Shown here piece by piece: positions 7,213-14,973 of a stretch of DNA of 23,281 nucleotides (position 1 is its first letter; every line of letters begins with the position of its first letter). The translations under genes were made by a program, and so were the position numbers. Source of the DNA: Frankiaceae bacterium (GTDB lineage Bacteria > Actinomycetota > Actinomycetes > Mycobacteriales > SCTD01); NCBI GenBank assembly GCA_947479995.1, contig CANKBT010000010.1, positions 1-23,281 of the forward strand. Direction: 5' to 3'. The notes under the pieces were generated by a model that saw only the letters and a list, made by a program, of their open reading frames with translations, was not told the origin of the DNA and did not search any database.

Positions 7213-8288
7213 GCGGCGAGCCCGGCGGCCCGCCGCAGCACCGCGACGTGCCCGGCCACCGACGCCTCCCAGGAGAAGGCCCCCGCCCGGCGCACCGCCC
7301 GCGCCGAGACGGCAGCGCGCTGGGCGGCGTCCTCGACGACGCCCCGCAGCGCGGCGCAGAGGGCGTCGAGGTCGCCGTCGGGCACGAGCACGCCGCCGTC
7401 GGCGACCACCTCGCCCGTCGCGGTGTTGTCGTAGGCCACGACGGGGGCGCCGCAGGCCATCGCCTCGACGGCCGGCAGGCCGAAGCCCTCACCGGCCGAG
7501 GTGAGGAGCACGGCGTCGGCGCCCTGGTAGAGCCGCACCAGCTCCTCGAGCGGCACGTGCCCGCGCAGCACGACGCGCTCCGGGTGCGGCGCCGCGGCGA
7601 CCAGCCCGGCCATCGTGGCGGCGTACCAGGGGGCGATGCGGCCGGTCACCTGCAGCACGTGCGGCAGGCCGGCGTCGGCCAGCGCCCCGACGGCGGCGAA
7701 GGCGTGGTCGTGGCGCTTGCGGGGGTCGTACTCGCCGACGAGCAGGACGTACGGCTGCGCCGGGGACCGCGCGCCCGCCGCCGGCCGGAAGCGCGGGGCC
7801 ACGCCGTGGGGCACCACCGTCACCCGGGCCGGGTCGACGCCGACGTGCTCGACGGCCGCCGCCGCCGCCCAGGCGCTGCCGGTGAGCAGCGCGTCGGCGT
7901 GCCGCGCCCGGCGGGTGCGGCGGAGCCAGGCCTCGCGCTCGGGGCCGTCCCCGAGTGCGGGCAGCACGTCGTGCAGCGTGTGCACCCACGGCTGCCGCAC
8001 CCGCCGCGGCAGGTCCATCGCGGGCGTCCAGACGACGTCGGCGCCGACCCGCCGCAGGTCGACCGGCAGCAGCAGGTCGTGCTCCCGCGTCGCCCAGCGG
8101 CCGGGGGCGACGCGCACGGCCGCGGCGCGGCGGACGCCGGGCGGCAGCGCCGGGCGACCGGCCACCAGGGCGGTCGCCTCCACGCCCTCGGTGCGGCCCA
8201 GGCCCGCGAGCACCTCGCGCAGGTAGGTGCCGAGCCCGCGGAAGGCGGAGGCGTCGACGAGCGACCGGCCGTCCACCAGCACGCGCAC
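7209..8288 (-). CDS. Glycosyltransferase family 4 (GT-B fold)
   Basis: 359 residues. The N-terminal domain begins MRVLVDGRSL with an early glycine-rich FRGLGTYLREVL loop that contacts the donor. THTLHD-type residues (HTLHDVLP) and VVPHGV follow. The C-terminal Rossmann domain carries YVLLVGEYDPRKRHD and the E-x7-E motif in EGFGLPAVEAMACGAPVV, which binds the nucleotide-sugar. This arrangement is that of retaining mannosyl/rhamnosyl/glucosyl transferases acting at the cytoplasmic face. The GTG start at 8288 has GGGAGGGGGA about five bases upstream. It heads the leftward operon with the polymerase/ligase-like and ABC permease genes and is divergent from the Wzz-like gene. Donor and acceptor sugars are not predictable. 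Confidence 0.92.
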   Translation of the reverse strand: MRVLVDGRSLVDASAFRGLGTYLREVLAGLGRTEGVEATALVAGRPALPPGVRRAAAVRVAPGRWATREHDLLLPVDLRRVGADVVWTPAMDLPRRVRQPWVHTLHDVLPALGDGPEREAWLRRTRRARHADALLTGSAWAAAAAVEHVGVDPARVTVVPHGVAPRFRPAAGARSPAQPYVLLVGEYDPRKRHDHAFAAVGALADAGLPHVLQVTGRIAPWYAATMAGLVAAAPHPERVVLRGHVPLEELVRLYQGADAVLLTSAGEGFGLPAVEAMACGAPVVAYDNTATGEVVADGGVLVPDGDLDALCAALRGVVEDAAQRAAVSARAVRRAGAFSWEASVAGHVAVLRRAAGLAA

Positions 8289-8343
8289 CCGGTCCCCCTC
8301 CCGACCGGCAGCAGCGTAGGTCCCGCGCGGCTAGGGTGCGGCC
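8289..8343. promoter_or_regulatory. Compact divergent promoter region
   Basis: The 55-bp gap between the GT4 gene (minus) and the Wzz-like gene (plus) carries TAGGGT at 8332-8337 on the plus strand. That is six bases before the GTG at 8344, the spacing of a leaderless actinobacterial transcript. On the minus strand TACGCT (8318-8313) can serve the GT4 gene, giving a leader of about 20 bases that contains the ribosome site. The two -10 elements lie about 14 bp apart, so the promoters would share upstream DNA and may be co-regulated. Confidence 0.55.
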
Positions 8344-9834
8344 GTGGACCTCGTGGGCTACCTGGGCGTGCTCCGGCGTCGGCTCCTCCCGCTCCTGCTG
8401 TGCCTGGTGGCCGGTGCGGCCGGCGGCTGGTACGTCGGCAACGCCCCCGAGCCGACGTACGCCGCGACCTCGCGCGCGCTGGTCAACCTGCCGGTGGCCT
8501 CGGGCGAGGTGCAGGACACCCTGGCCGGCACCCAGCTGTCCGGCAGCTTCATCCAGACCTACGCCAGCATCGCGACCTCGCGGGCCGTCGCCGAGCGCAT
8601 GAAGGGCCAGCTCGGGCTGCCCGAGACGGTCGAGGGCCTGCAGGGCAAGCTCGCCGCCTCGCAGGTCGAGGGCACCTTCCTCATCGACATCACGGTCACC
8701 GACGGCGACCCGACCCGGGCGCGCATCCTCGCCGACACCGCCGCGGTGGCCCTCGGCGACACCGTCGCCGACCTGGAGCGCGGCAAGGCCAACGCCGTGC
8801 AGGCGCAGCTGCTCGACCGCGCGGCGCAGCCGTCCGGCCCGGTGTCGCCGCGGCCCAAGCTCTCGCTCGCCCTCGGGCTGGCCGTCGGCCTGGCCGTCGG
8901 GCTCGCCCTGGCCGCGCTGCTCGAGGCCCTCGACCGCACGGTGAAGACGGTGGCGCAGGGCGAGACGGCCTTCGGCGCGCCGCTGCTGGCGATGGTCCCG
9001 CAGCGCCGCGAGGGCGGCCGGCTGGTGGTGGCGGACGACCCGAGCGCCGTCGCCGGCGAGCCCTACCGCGCGCTGCGCACGTCGGTGCAGTTCCTCGACA
9101 CCGACGCGCCCGTCCGCACGATCCTCATCACGAGCGCCACGCCCGGCGACGGCAAGACGACGACCGCGGCCAACTTCGCCCTCGCGCTCGCCGCGTCGGG
9201 GCAGTCGGTCGCCGTGGTCGACCTCGACCTGCGCCGCGCCGCGCTCGCCGAGGTCTTCGGCCTCGAGGGCCAGGTCGGCGTCAGCTCGGTGGTGCGCCGC
9301 CAGGTGCCCCTCGACGACGCGCTGCAGCAGTGGAACGACGGCCTGGCGGTGCTCCCGGCCGGCCGGCCGCTGCCCCCCAACCCGTCGGAGATCCTGGGCA
9401 GCCAGGCCATCAGCCGGCTGCTCGACGCCCTGACCGCGCGGGTCGACGTCGTCGTCGTCGACAGCCCGCCGGCGCTGCCGGTCACCGACGCCGTCGCGCT
9501 CGCCAACGCGGTCGACGCCGTCGTGCTCGTCGCGCGCCACGGCCGCACGCTGCGCAGCGCCGCGGCCGAGACCAGCCGCCGGCTGCAGGCCGTGGGCGCG
9601 CCGGTGGCGGGCTTCGTGCTCAACGCCGTGCCCGGCCGCGACGCCCGCGGCTACTACACCGACTACCGCTACGGCCCAGCCGAGGAGTCCCGGCCGGGGT
9701 GGCGGGAGCGCCGCCGCGCGCGGCGCGCGACGCGCCGGCGCGACCGGGGCGAGGGGCCGCAGAGCGGTTCAGAGGCACCCGATGTGGTGAAGACGACACG
9801 CAGACGCACTCCGGCCGGTACGGTAGGGCGTTGA
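8344..9834 (+). CDS. Chain-length determinant / BY-kinase fusion (Wzz-Wzc-like)
   Basis: 496 residues. The N-terminus is a Wzz-type module: a first membrane helix (about residues 13-32), an extracytoplasmic helical domain, and a second helix (about 177-200) preceded by a Pro-rich stretch. The C-terminal half is a bacterial tyrosine kinase/ParA-like ATPase. Walker A ATPGDGKTT spans residues 265-273. Walker A' is VVDLDLRR, with Asp293 and Asp295 (DLD instead of the usual DAD). Walker B is VVVVDSPP, with Asp373. A tyrosine cluster YYTDYRY at 437-443 is the likely autophosphorylation site, followed by a basic tail. It would set glycan chain length and export through phosphorylation cycling. The GTG start is leaderless. 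In-line fusion of both modules in one chain is common in actinobacteria. Confidence 0.9.
   Translation: MDLVGYLGVLRRRLLPLLLCLVAGAAGGWYVGNAPEPTYAATSRALVNLPVASGEVQDTLAGTQLSGSFIQTYASIATSRAVAERMKGQLGLPETVEGLQGKLAASQVEGTFLIDITVTDGDPTRARILADTAAVALGDTVADLERGKANAVQAQLLDRAAQPSGPVSPRPKLSLALGLAVGLAVGLALAALLEALDRTVKTVAQGETAFGAPLLAMVPQRREGGRLVVADDPSAVAGEPYRALRTSVQFLDTDAPVRTILITSATPGDGKTTTAANFALALAASGQSVAVVDLDLRRAALAEVFGLEGQVGVSSVVRRQVPLDDALQQWNDGLAVLPAGRPLPPNPSEILGSQAISRLLDALTARVDVVVVDSPPALPVTDAVALANAVDAVVLVARHGRTLRSAAAETSRRLQAVGAPVAGFVLNAVPGRDARGYYTDYRYGPAEESRPGWRERRRARRATRRRDRGEGPQSGSEAPDVVKTTRRRTPAGTVGR
9819..9824 (+). promoter_or_regulatory. Candidate -10 (TACGGT) for the LARTG protein gene
   Basis: TACGGT matches TANNNT and lies in the last codons of the Wzz-like gene, giving a leader of about 47 bases before the ATG at 9878. 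There is no clear -35. Read-through from the upstream gene is equally likely. Confidence 0.25.
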
Positions 9835-9877
9835 CACGTGGGGCTTGCCCCTCCCACAGACCGAGGACGAGGCTCCG

Positions 9878-10396
9878 ATGCGCGCACGCTGGCTGCTGGC
9901 ACTGTCGCTGATCGCGGCCGTCCTCCTGGGCGCGGCGCCCGCGCAGGCGCAGGACGCCTACCCGCTGCCCACCACCGGCCAGGGCGTCGTCGACCGCTCG
10001 ACGGTCCGCGCCGGCGAGTGCGTGACCTTCTCCGGCAGCGGCTTCGCGCCGGGTGCGGCCATCGACGTCACCGACAACGGCGAGCCCCGCGGCACCACGA
10101 CGGCTGACGCGGCGGGCAGCTACGCCACGCAGGTCTGCTTCTCGACCTCCGCGCAGCTCGGCGCGCACCTGCTCTCCGCGCAGGGCGAGGGCGCCAACGG
10201 CGCGCTGCGCACGCTCACCGCGACGGTGACGGTCCTCGGCGTGGCGACCGACGGCGGCGGCACGCAGTCCACGGGCGGCGGTGGCAACCTCGCGCGCACC
10301 GGCGCGGAGATCGCCACCCTGCTGCTGGCGGCCGTCGTGCTCCTCGGTGCCGGCGCGCTCCTGGTGACCCAGGCCCGCAGGCGGCGCACCGCCTGA
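9878..10396 (+). CDS. Small secreted protein with LARTG (LAXTG) cell-wall sorting signal
   Basis: 172 residues. A signal peptide (MRARWLLALSLIAAVLLG, AQA cut after residue 24) is followed by one compact beta-rich domain (about 30-118). That domain has two cysteines, in GECVTFSG and TQVCFST, that could form a disulfide, and a Gly-x-Gly-Phe-Ala-Pro-Gly signature seen in Ig-like/IPT-type surface modules. A Gly/Thr/Ser linker then leads to LARTG (138-142), a hydrophobic helix and an RRRR tail. LAXTG is the motif used by class E sortases in high-GC actinobacteria. The ATG at 9878 is chosen over ATG-less upstream starts because it begins the signal peptide and has GAGG-type bases before it. It sits between the chain-length regulator and the DUF4012 gene, so it may be a wall-attached glycan partner. 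No sortase gene is in view. Confidence 0.88.
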   Translation: MRARWLLALSLIAAVLLGAAPAQAQDAYPLPTTGQGVVDRSTVRAGECVTFSGSGFAPGAAIDVTDNGEPRGTTTADAAGSYATQVCFSTSAQLGAHLLSAQGEGANGALRTLTATVTVLGVATDGGGTQSTGGGGNLARTGAEIATLLLAAVVLLGAGALLVTQARRRRTA

Positions 10397-10398
10397 CG

Positions 10399-12225
10399 GT
10401 GGCGCCCCTGCCCCGCCGGCGCTCCCGCTCCTCGCGGCGCGCGCGCACACCGCTCCGCCGCGCCCTGCGCCTGCTGCGCTGGCCCCTCGCGGTCCTGGCG
10501 CTCGCCGTCGTCGTCAGCGGCGTCGTGCTCGGCGTCCAGGCGCTGCTCGTCGCCCGCGACCTGCAGCGCGCCGACGACCGGCTCGGCGCCCTGCAAGCCG
10601 CCGCCTCGCAGCCCGAGCAGCTCTCCCGCCTGCCCGGGCTGCTCGCCGAGGCGCAGGGCCTCACCGCCCGGGCGGCCGACCGCACCGACGGGCCGCTGTG
10701 GGACGCCTGGCGCCGCGCGCCGCTGCTCGGCGACACGGTGACCACCACCGCGGGCACGGCGCGGGAGGTCGACCGGCTCACGACGACGGTGCTGCCCCCC
10801 GTGCTGGCCGGCGTGCAGGCGCTGCCCGGGCTGCGCGACGCCGGCGGCCGCGTCGACCTCGCCCTGCTGGCCGCCCAGGCGCCGGTGCTGCGCACCGCGC
10901 TCGACGAGGCCCGCGCCACCCGCGGCCGCCTGGAGGCGCTGCCCGAGCCGGCCGTGCGCGAGGTCGTCGACGGCCGGCAGGAGCTCGTCGACCGCCTGCG
11001 CGCCTTCGAGACGCAGCTGGCCGGCCTGTCGGCCGCCGCCGACGCCGGGCCGGGGCTGCTGGGCGCCGCGGGCCCGCGCCGCTACCTGCTGCTCGTGCAG
11101 AACAACGCCGAGGCCCGGGCGAGCGGCGGCATCGTCGGCGCGTACGGCGTCGTCGCCGTCGCGGACGGGCGGCTGTCGCTCGAGGACGTCGGCCCGGGCA
11201 ACGAGCTGCTGCCCACCCCCGGCCCGGCGGTCGACCTCGGTCCGGAGTACGCCAACCGCTACGCCCGCCTCGGCGCGCTGCAGGACTGGCGCGAGCTCAC
11301 GGCCACGCCCGACTTCCCCAGCGCGGCGCAGGTCGCCCTCGCCCTGTGGCGCGAGACGCGGGGCGAGCAGCTCGACGGGGTCCTGTCGGTCGACCCCGTC
11401 GCGCTGTCGGACGTGCTGGCCGCGACCGGGCCGCAGCCCGTCGCCGACGGGCGGACCGTGAGCGCCGAGGACGCCGTCGCCCTCCTGCTCGTCGACGCCT
11501 ACGCCCGCTACCCCGACCAGGAGCGCCGCGACGCCGTGCTCACCAGCACGGCCGAGTCGGCGTTCCGCGCGGTGGCGGCGGGCGCGGGCGCGCCGCTCGC
11601 GCTGGCCGAGCGGCTCGGCCACGCGGCGGCCACGGGCCACCTCAAGCTCTACTCCACCAGCCCCGCCGAGCAGGAGGCCCTGCGCCGCACCAGCCTGGCG
11701 GGCGCGCTGCCGGCCGACCGCGGACCGTACCTGTCGGTCGTCACCCAGGACGCCGGTGCCAGCAAGCTGTCGGTCTACCTGGACCGCACCGTGACGGTGA
11801 CCGGCGGCCTGTCGGCCGAGCTGCAGGACTACGGCGACGGGCGGGGGCCGCAGCGCCAGCACGTCGCCGAGGTCGCGGTGACCCTCACGAGCACCGCGCC
11901 GGCCTCCGGCCTGCCCGACTACGTCGTGCTCCGCGAGGACCTGCCGGGCGGCGCCGCGCCGGTGCGCGGGCGCATGAACCACGCCGTGTCGGTCTACCTC
12001 GGTCGCGGCGGGCAGCTCGACGGCGCGACGCGCGACGGCGTGCCGCTGCCGATGAGCAGCGAGACCGAGCAGGGCATGGCCGTGTTCACCACCGCCGTCG
12101 AGCTCGACCCCGGGCAGAGCACGACGCTGCTGCTGCGCGTCCGGCAGCCCGCCCCGGAGGACGGGCTCGTCTACGCGCAGCAGCCGCTCGTCCGCGACGA
12201 CGCCCTGGTCGTGCGCCCGGATTGA
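10399..12225 (+). CDS. DUF4012 domain protein, membrane anchored
   Basis: 608 residues. A basic Arg/Ser N-terminus (1-27) precedes one membrane helix (about 28-50). A helical, coiled-coil-like region (about 55-220) then leads into the DUF4012 core, marked by YLLLVQNNAEARASGGIVGAYG starting near residue 229 (quoted here as two joined blocks: YLLLVQNNAEAR and ASGGIVGAYG). The rest is extracytoplasmic, including a repeated VDPVALSDVLAATGP-type segment. The molecular role of the family is not established. It occurs repeatedly in actinobacterial exopolysaccharide loci beside sugar transferases, as here, which suggests assembly or attachment of surface glycan. The GTG start lies two bases after the LARTG gene stop, so translation is probably coupled. 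It has no obvious enzyme motif. Confidence 0.85.
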   Translation: MAPLPRRRSRSSRRARTPLRRALRLLRWPLAVLALAVVVSGVVLGVQALLVARDLQRADDRLGALQAAASQPEQLSRLPGLLAEAQGLTARAADRTDGPLWDAWRRAPLLGDTVTTTAGTAREVDRLTTTVLPPVLAGVQALPGLRDAGGRVDLALLAAQAPVLRTALDEARATRGRLEALPEPAVREVVDGRQELVDRLRAFETQLAGLSAAADAGPGLLGAAGPRRYLLLVQNNAEARASGGIVGAYGVVAVADGRLSLEDVGPGNELLPTPGPAVDLGPEYANRYARLGALQDWRELTATPDFPSAAQVALALWRETRGEQLDGVLSVDPVALSDVLAATGPQPVADGRTVSAEDAVALLLVDAYARYPDQERRDAVLTSTAESAFRAVAAGAGAPLALAERLGHAAATGHLKLYSTSPAEQEALRRTSLAGALPADRGPYLSVVTQDAGASKLSVYLDRTVTVTGGLSAELQDYGDGRGPQRQHVAEVAVTLTSTAPASGLPDYVVLREDLPGGAAPVRGRMNHAVSVYLGRGGQLDGATRDGVPLPMSSETEQGMAVFTTAVELDPGQSTTLLLRVRQPAPEDGLVYAQQPLVRDDALVVRPD

Positions 12226-12294
12226 CCCGTTCGCCCGGACGAGTTGGTGCGAACGCCCCACGACGGCCCCGTACTGGTGCGTAACCTCCGTCAC
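12226..12294 (+). promoter_or_regulatory. Promoter region of the sugar transferase gene
   Basis: TAACCT at 12282-12287 matches the TANNNT -10 and ends seven bases before the ATG at 12295, predicting a leaderless mRNA. The gap also holds an imperfect direct repeat (ttggtgcgaac near 12244 and ctggtgcgtaac near 12275) and a spaced inverted repeat GTTCGC/GCGAAC (12229-12234 and 12249-12254). These could be a regulator site upstream of the -10. No -35 hexamer stands out. Confidence 0.5.
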
Positions 12295-13770
12295 ATGGGA
12301 CTGACGGCGGACCGCGCGCCCGCGCGCGCGGGGGCTGCCGCCGCCGCGGCGGCGCGCGACGCGCGTGCCCGGCTCCCCCGCGGCCGCCCCGCGTGGGAGC
12401 GTCGCTACGCCGCCACGCTGCCGCTGCTGGACGTCGTCGCCGTGGGCCTCGCGGTGCTGCTCGTGCTCGCCGGCCCCCTCGGCGACCTCGCGCCCGGGCG
12501 GCCCGACTGGCAGGCCGGCCTGCTGGTGCTCGTCACCTGGCCGCTCGCGCAGGCCCTGACCGGCAGCTACCAGTCGCGCCTGCTCGGCTTCGGCTCGGAG
12601 GAGTTCAAGCTCGTCCTCGCGGCCAGCTTCCGGTTCGGCGTCGCGCTGGTCGTGGGCTGCGCGCTGCTGCACCTCGACTTCCGCCGCAGCCCGCTGCTGC
12701 TGCTGCTCGTCGCCGGCACGCTGCTGCTCCTGCTCGGGCGCCGGGTCGCCCGCCGCGTGCTCTGGGCGCGCCGGGCCGAGGGCCGCACGCTGCACCGGAT
12801 GCTCGTCGTCGGCCCGCTCGGCTACGCCGTCGACGTCGTCCGCGAGGTGCGCCAGCGCCCCGACACCGGCTTCGAGGTCGTCGGGCTCTGCACCACCGAC
12901 AGCCACCGCCCCGAGGCCCAGGAGCACGGCGCCGCCGTGCTCGGGGGGCTGGACCGCGTGCTCGACGTCATCGGCGAGCAGGCCGTCGACACCGTCGCGG
13001 TCGTCGGCGGCGCCGACATGCCGACCGGCTTCATCCGCCGCCTGGCCTGGCAGCTCGAGGGCACCGGCATCGACCTCATGGTCGCGCCGGCGATCACCGA
13101 CGTCGCCGGCCCGCGCGTGCACGTCCGACCGGTGGCCACGCTGCCGATGCTCTACGTCGAGGCGCCGCGCTTCACCGGCATCACCCGGGCCGTGAAGTCC
13201 GGGCTCGACCGCACCGCGGCCGTCGTGCTGCTGCTGCTGGCGCTCGTGCCGCTCCTGCTCGTCGCCGCGCTGGTGAAGGGGACGAGCCGCGGCCCGGTCT
13301 TCTTCCGGCAGCGCCGGCTCGGCCACGAGGGCCGGCACTTCACGATCCTGAAGTTCCGCACCATGTACGACGGCGCGGACGCGGTCGACCTGACCACCGA
13401 CAACGAGTCTGACGGCCTGCTCTTCAAGATCCGCGAGGACCCGCGCATCACGCCCGTCGGCCGGGTGCTGCGCCGCCTCAGCGTCGACGAGCTGCCGCAG
13501 CTGCTCAACGTGCTGCGCGGCGACATGTCGCTCGTCGGGCCGCGCCCGCTGCCCGAGCGGCTCGAGGACTTCGTCGGCGACGAGCACCGCCGCCTGCTCG
13601 TCAAGCCCGGCATGACCGGCCTCTGGCAGGTCTCAGGGCGCTCGGACCTCGACTGGGAGGAGACGGTCCGCCTCGACCTCTACTACGTCGAGAACTGGTC
13701 GCTCGCCCTCGACATGGTGATCCTGGTGCGCACGCTGGCCGTCGTGCTGCGCGGCTCGGGCGCCTACTAG
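12295..13770 (+). CDS. Polyprenyl-phosphate sugar-1-phosphate transferase (WbaP/CpsE-like)
   Basis: 491 residues. After a basic, Ala-rich N-terminus come four membrane segments (about 38-150), then a CoA-binding-3-like Rossmann domain (MLVVGPLGYAVDVVREV onward). A fifth helix leads to the catalytic bacterial sugar transferase domain (PF02397 type). That domain has PVFFRQRRLGHEG, KFRTM (353-357), DELPQLLNVLRGDMSLVGPRP with the catalytic Asp-Glu pair at 398-399, GMTGLWQVSGRS, and the usual YYVENWSL...GAY ending. It transfers a sugar-1-phosphate from a UDP-sugar to undecaprenyl phosphate, the first step of repeat-unit assembly. ATG 12295 is preferred over an in-frame TTG 51 bases upstream because a -10 element sits seven bases before it. 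It is followed by a strong terminator. Confidence 0.94.
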   Translation: MGLTADRAPARAGAAAAAAARDARARLPRGRPAWERRYAATLPLLDVVAVGLAVLLVLAGPLGDLAPGRPDWQAGLLVLVTWPLAQALTGSYQSRLLGFGSEEFKLVLAASFRFGVALVVGCALLHLDFRRSPLLLLLVAGTLLLLLGRRVARRVLWARRAEGRTLHRMLVVGPLGYAVDVVREVRQRPDTGFEVVGLCTTDSHRPEAQEHGAAVLGGLDRVLDVIGEQAVDTVAVVGGADMPTGFIRRLAWQLEGTGIDLMVAPAITDVAGPRVHVRPVATLPMLYVEAPRFTGITRAVKSGLDRTAAVVLLLLALVPLLLVAALVKGTSRGPVFFRQRRLGHEGRHFTILKFRTMYDGADAVDLTTDNESDGLLFKIREDPRITPVGRVLRRLSVDELPQLLNVLRGDMSLVGPRPLPERLEDFVGDEHRRLLVKPGMTGLWQVSGRSDLDWEETVRLDLYYVENWSLALDMVILVRTLAVVLRGSGAY

Positions 13771-13773
13771 CCG

Positions 13774-13819
13774 CACGCACGAGGGCCCGGCCCCCGTGCG
13801 GGGCCGGGCCCTGTGCGTG
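13774..13819. terminator. Strong hairpin terminator, probably bidirectional
   Basis: Arms agggcccggcccc (13782-13794) and its exact complement (13800-13812) enclose a 5-base loop. The stem extends by seven more pairs (cacgcac with gtgcgtg) across a single bulged G. It begins three bases after the sugar transferase stop and ends 22 bases before the end of the convergent DUF1416 gene, so it can serve both transcripts. There is no U-tract, as is usual in high-GC actinobacteria. Confidence 0.88.
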
Positions 13820-13840
13820 GTGCCGTGCGGTGCGTGCGGG

Positions 13841-14140
13841 CTAGGCCGGCACCTCGACGGTCGCGGAGACCGCCTCGCCCTTGACGGCCGTCACAGCGGC
13901 GTCGACCGACTGGCCGGGCGCGAGGGCCCGCAGCGTCCACTCGCCGTCGGCGGCGTAGAAGCGGAAGTAGCCCGTCGCGGAGGTCTGCACCTCGGCCGTG
14001 AACTCCCCGGTGCTGCCGAGCAGCCGGACGTACGCGCCGGCCAGCGGCGAGCCGTCCTTGACGACGGTGCCGTGGATGACGGCCTCGGCGGCCGACACCT
14101 CGAGCGCCGGCAGGGTGTCCTGGTCAGGGGCGCCGCACAT
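13841..14140 (-). CDS. sseC: DUF1416 protein (SseC-like)
   Basis: 99 residues, starting MCGAPDQD. The early cysteine is a family hallmark. The rest is a carboxypeptidase-regulatory-like beta sandwich: VIHGTVVKDGSPLAGAYVRL, then GEFTAEVQTSATGYFRFYAADGEW. The ATG at 14140 shares one base with the sulfurtransferase stop (TGATG), so the two are translationally coupled, the same pairing as M. tuberculosis cysA2-sseC2 (Rv0815c-Rv0814c). The biochemical role is unproven; a part in sulfur transfer or thiosulfate metabolism is inferred from this conserved coupling. It is the last gene of the sulfur unit. Confidence 0.88.
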   Translation of the reverse strand: MCGAPDQDTLPALEVSAAEAVIHGTVVKDGSPLAGAYVRLLGSTGEFTAEVQTSATGYFRFYAADGEWTLRALAPGQSVDAAVTAVKGEAVSATVEVPA

Positions 14141-14973
14141 CAGACGTCCTTCTGGATCGGGACGCCGACGAGCGAGCCGTACTCCGCCCAGCTGCCGTCG
14201 TAGTTCTTCACGTCGGTCTTGCCGAGCAGCTCGTGCAGCACGAACCACGTGTGCGACGAGCGCTCGCCGATGCGGCAGTAGGCGATGGTCGGGCGGCTGT
14301 CGTCGAAGCCCTGCTCGCCGTAGAGCGCGGCCAGCTCCTCGTCGCTGCGGAAGGTGCCGTCGTCCGCGGCGGCCTTGCTCCACGGGATGTTGATCGCGCT
14401 GGGCACGTGGCCGGCGCGCTGGCTCTGCTCCTGCGGCAGGTGGGCCGGCGCCTTGATCTTGCCGCTGAACTCGTCGGGGCTGCGGACGTCGACGAGGTTC
14501 TTGCTGCCGATCGAGGCGACGACCTCGTCGCGGAACGCGCGGATCGACAGGTCGGCGTCCTTCGCCTGGTACTGCGTGGCCGGGCGCTCGGGGACGTCCT
14601 TGACCAGCTCGCGGCCGTCGAGTTCCCACTTCTTGCGGCCGCCGTCGAGCAGCTTGACCTTGTCGTGGCCGTACAGCTTGAACTGCCAGTAGGCGTAGGC
14701 GGCGAACCAGTTGTTGTTGCCGCCGTACAGCACGACGGTGTCGTCGTTGCTGATGCCCTTCTTCGACAGCAGCGCCGAGAAGGCGTCGCGGTCGATGACG
14801 TCGCGGGCCTCCGGCTGCTGCAGCTCCTGCGTCCAGTCGAGGCGGACGGCCCCGGCGATGTGCCCGCCGTCGTAGGCGGACACGTCCTCGTCGACCTCGA
14901 CGAAGACGGTGCCGGGCTCGTTCAGGTGTGCCTCGGCCCAGTCGGCGTCGACCAGGACGTCAGCGCGGCTCAT
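14140..14973 (-). CDS. cysA: Thiosulfate sulfurtransferase (rhodanese, CysA2/SseA type)
   Basis: 277 residues, the same length as I recall for mycobacterial CysA2. There are two rhodanese domains. The N-terminal inactive one contains YDGGHIAGAVRLDWTQEL. The C-terminal active one contains LVDVRSPDEFSG, GHVPSAINIPW and the active loop CRIGERSSHTW with Cys233 carrying the persulfide. It moves sulfane sulfur from thiosulfate to cyanide or thiol acceptors in the cytoplasm. ATG 14973 overlaps the DUF4395 stop (ATGA) and has AAGGAG seven bases upstream. An actinobacterial cysteine leader peptide heads its transcript. Base usage is slightly less GC-biased, with more Lys, Asn and Tyr than its neighbours, as expected for a highly expressed conserved enzyme. 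Confidence 0.95.
   Translation of the reverse strand: MSRADVLVDADWAEAHLNEPGTVFVEVDEDVSAYDGGHIAGAVRLDWTQELQQPEARDVIDRDAFSALLSKKGISNDDTVVLYGGNNNWFAAYAYWQFKLYGHDKVKLLDGGRKKWELDGRELVKDVPERPATQYQAKDADLSIRAFRDEVVASIGSKNLVDVRSPDEFSGKIKAPAHLPQEQSQRAGHVPSAINIPWSKAAADDGTFRSDEELAALYGEQGFDDSRPTIAYCRIGERSSHTWFVLHELLGKTDVKNYDGSWAEYGSLVGVPIQKDV

Noticed and set aside
9831..9836. TTGACA, a perfect -35 hexamer
   Set aside because: No TANNNT or other -10-like hexamer lies 16-19 bases downstream (9853-9860 is ccc/aca-rich). The hexamer overlaps the Wzz-like stop codon and is probably chance.
9840..9851. GGGGCTTGCCCC palindrome between the Wzz-like gene and the LARTG protein gene
   Set aside because: The stem is only 4 bp with a 4-base loop and no U-tract; chance is likely in such GC-rich DNA. 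It is not called a terminator.
12229..12254. GTTCGC...GCGAAC inverted repeat as a terminator for the DUF4012 gene
   Set aside because: Six-base arms with a 14-base loop and no U-tract make a weak terminator. It is more likely a protein site or chance.
10120..13587. Very long open frame on the minus strand (over 1,100 codons) opposite the DUF4012 and sugar transferase genes
   Set aside because: Its product is a Gln/Arg/Gly/Ala-rich low-complexity string with no domain, exactly antisense to well-recognised proteins. Such frames arise from high GC at third positions.
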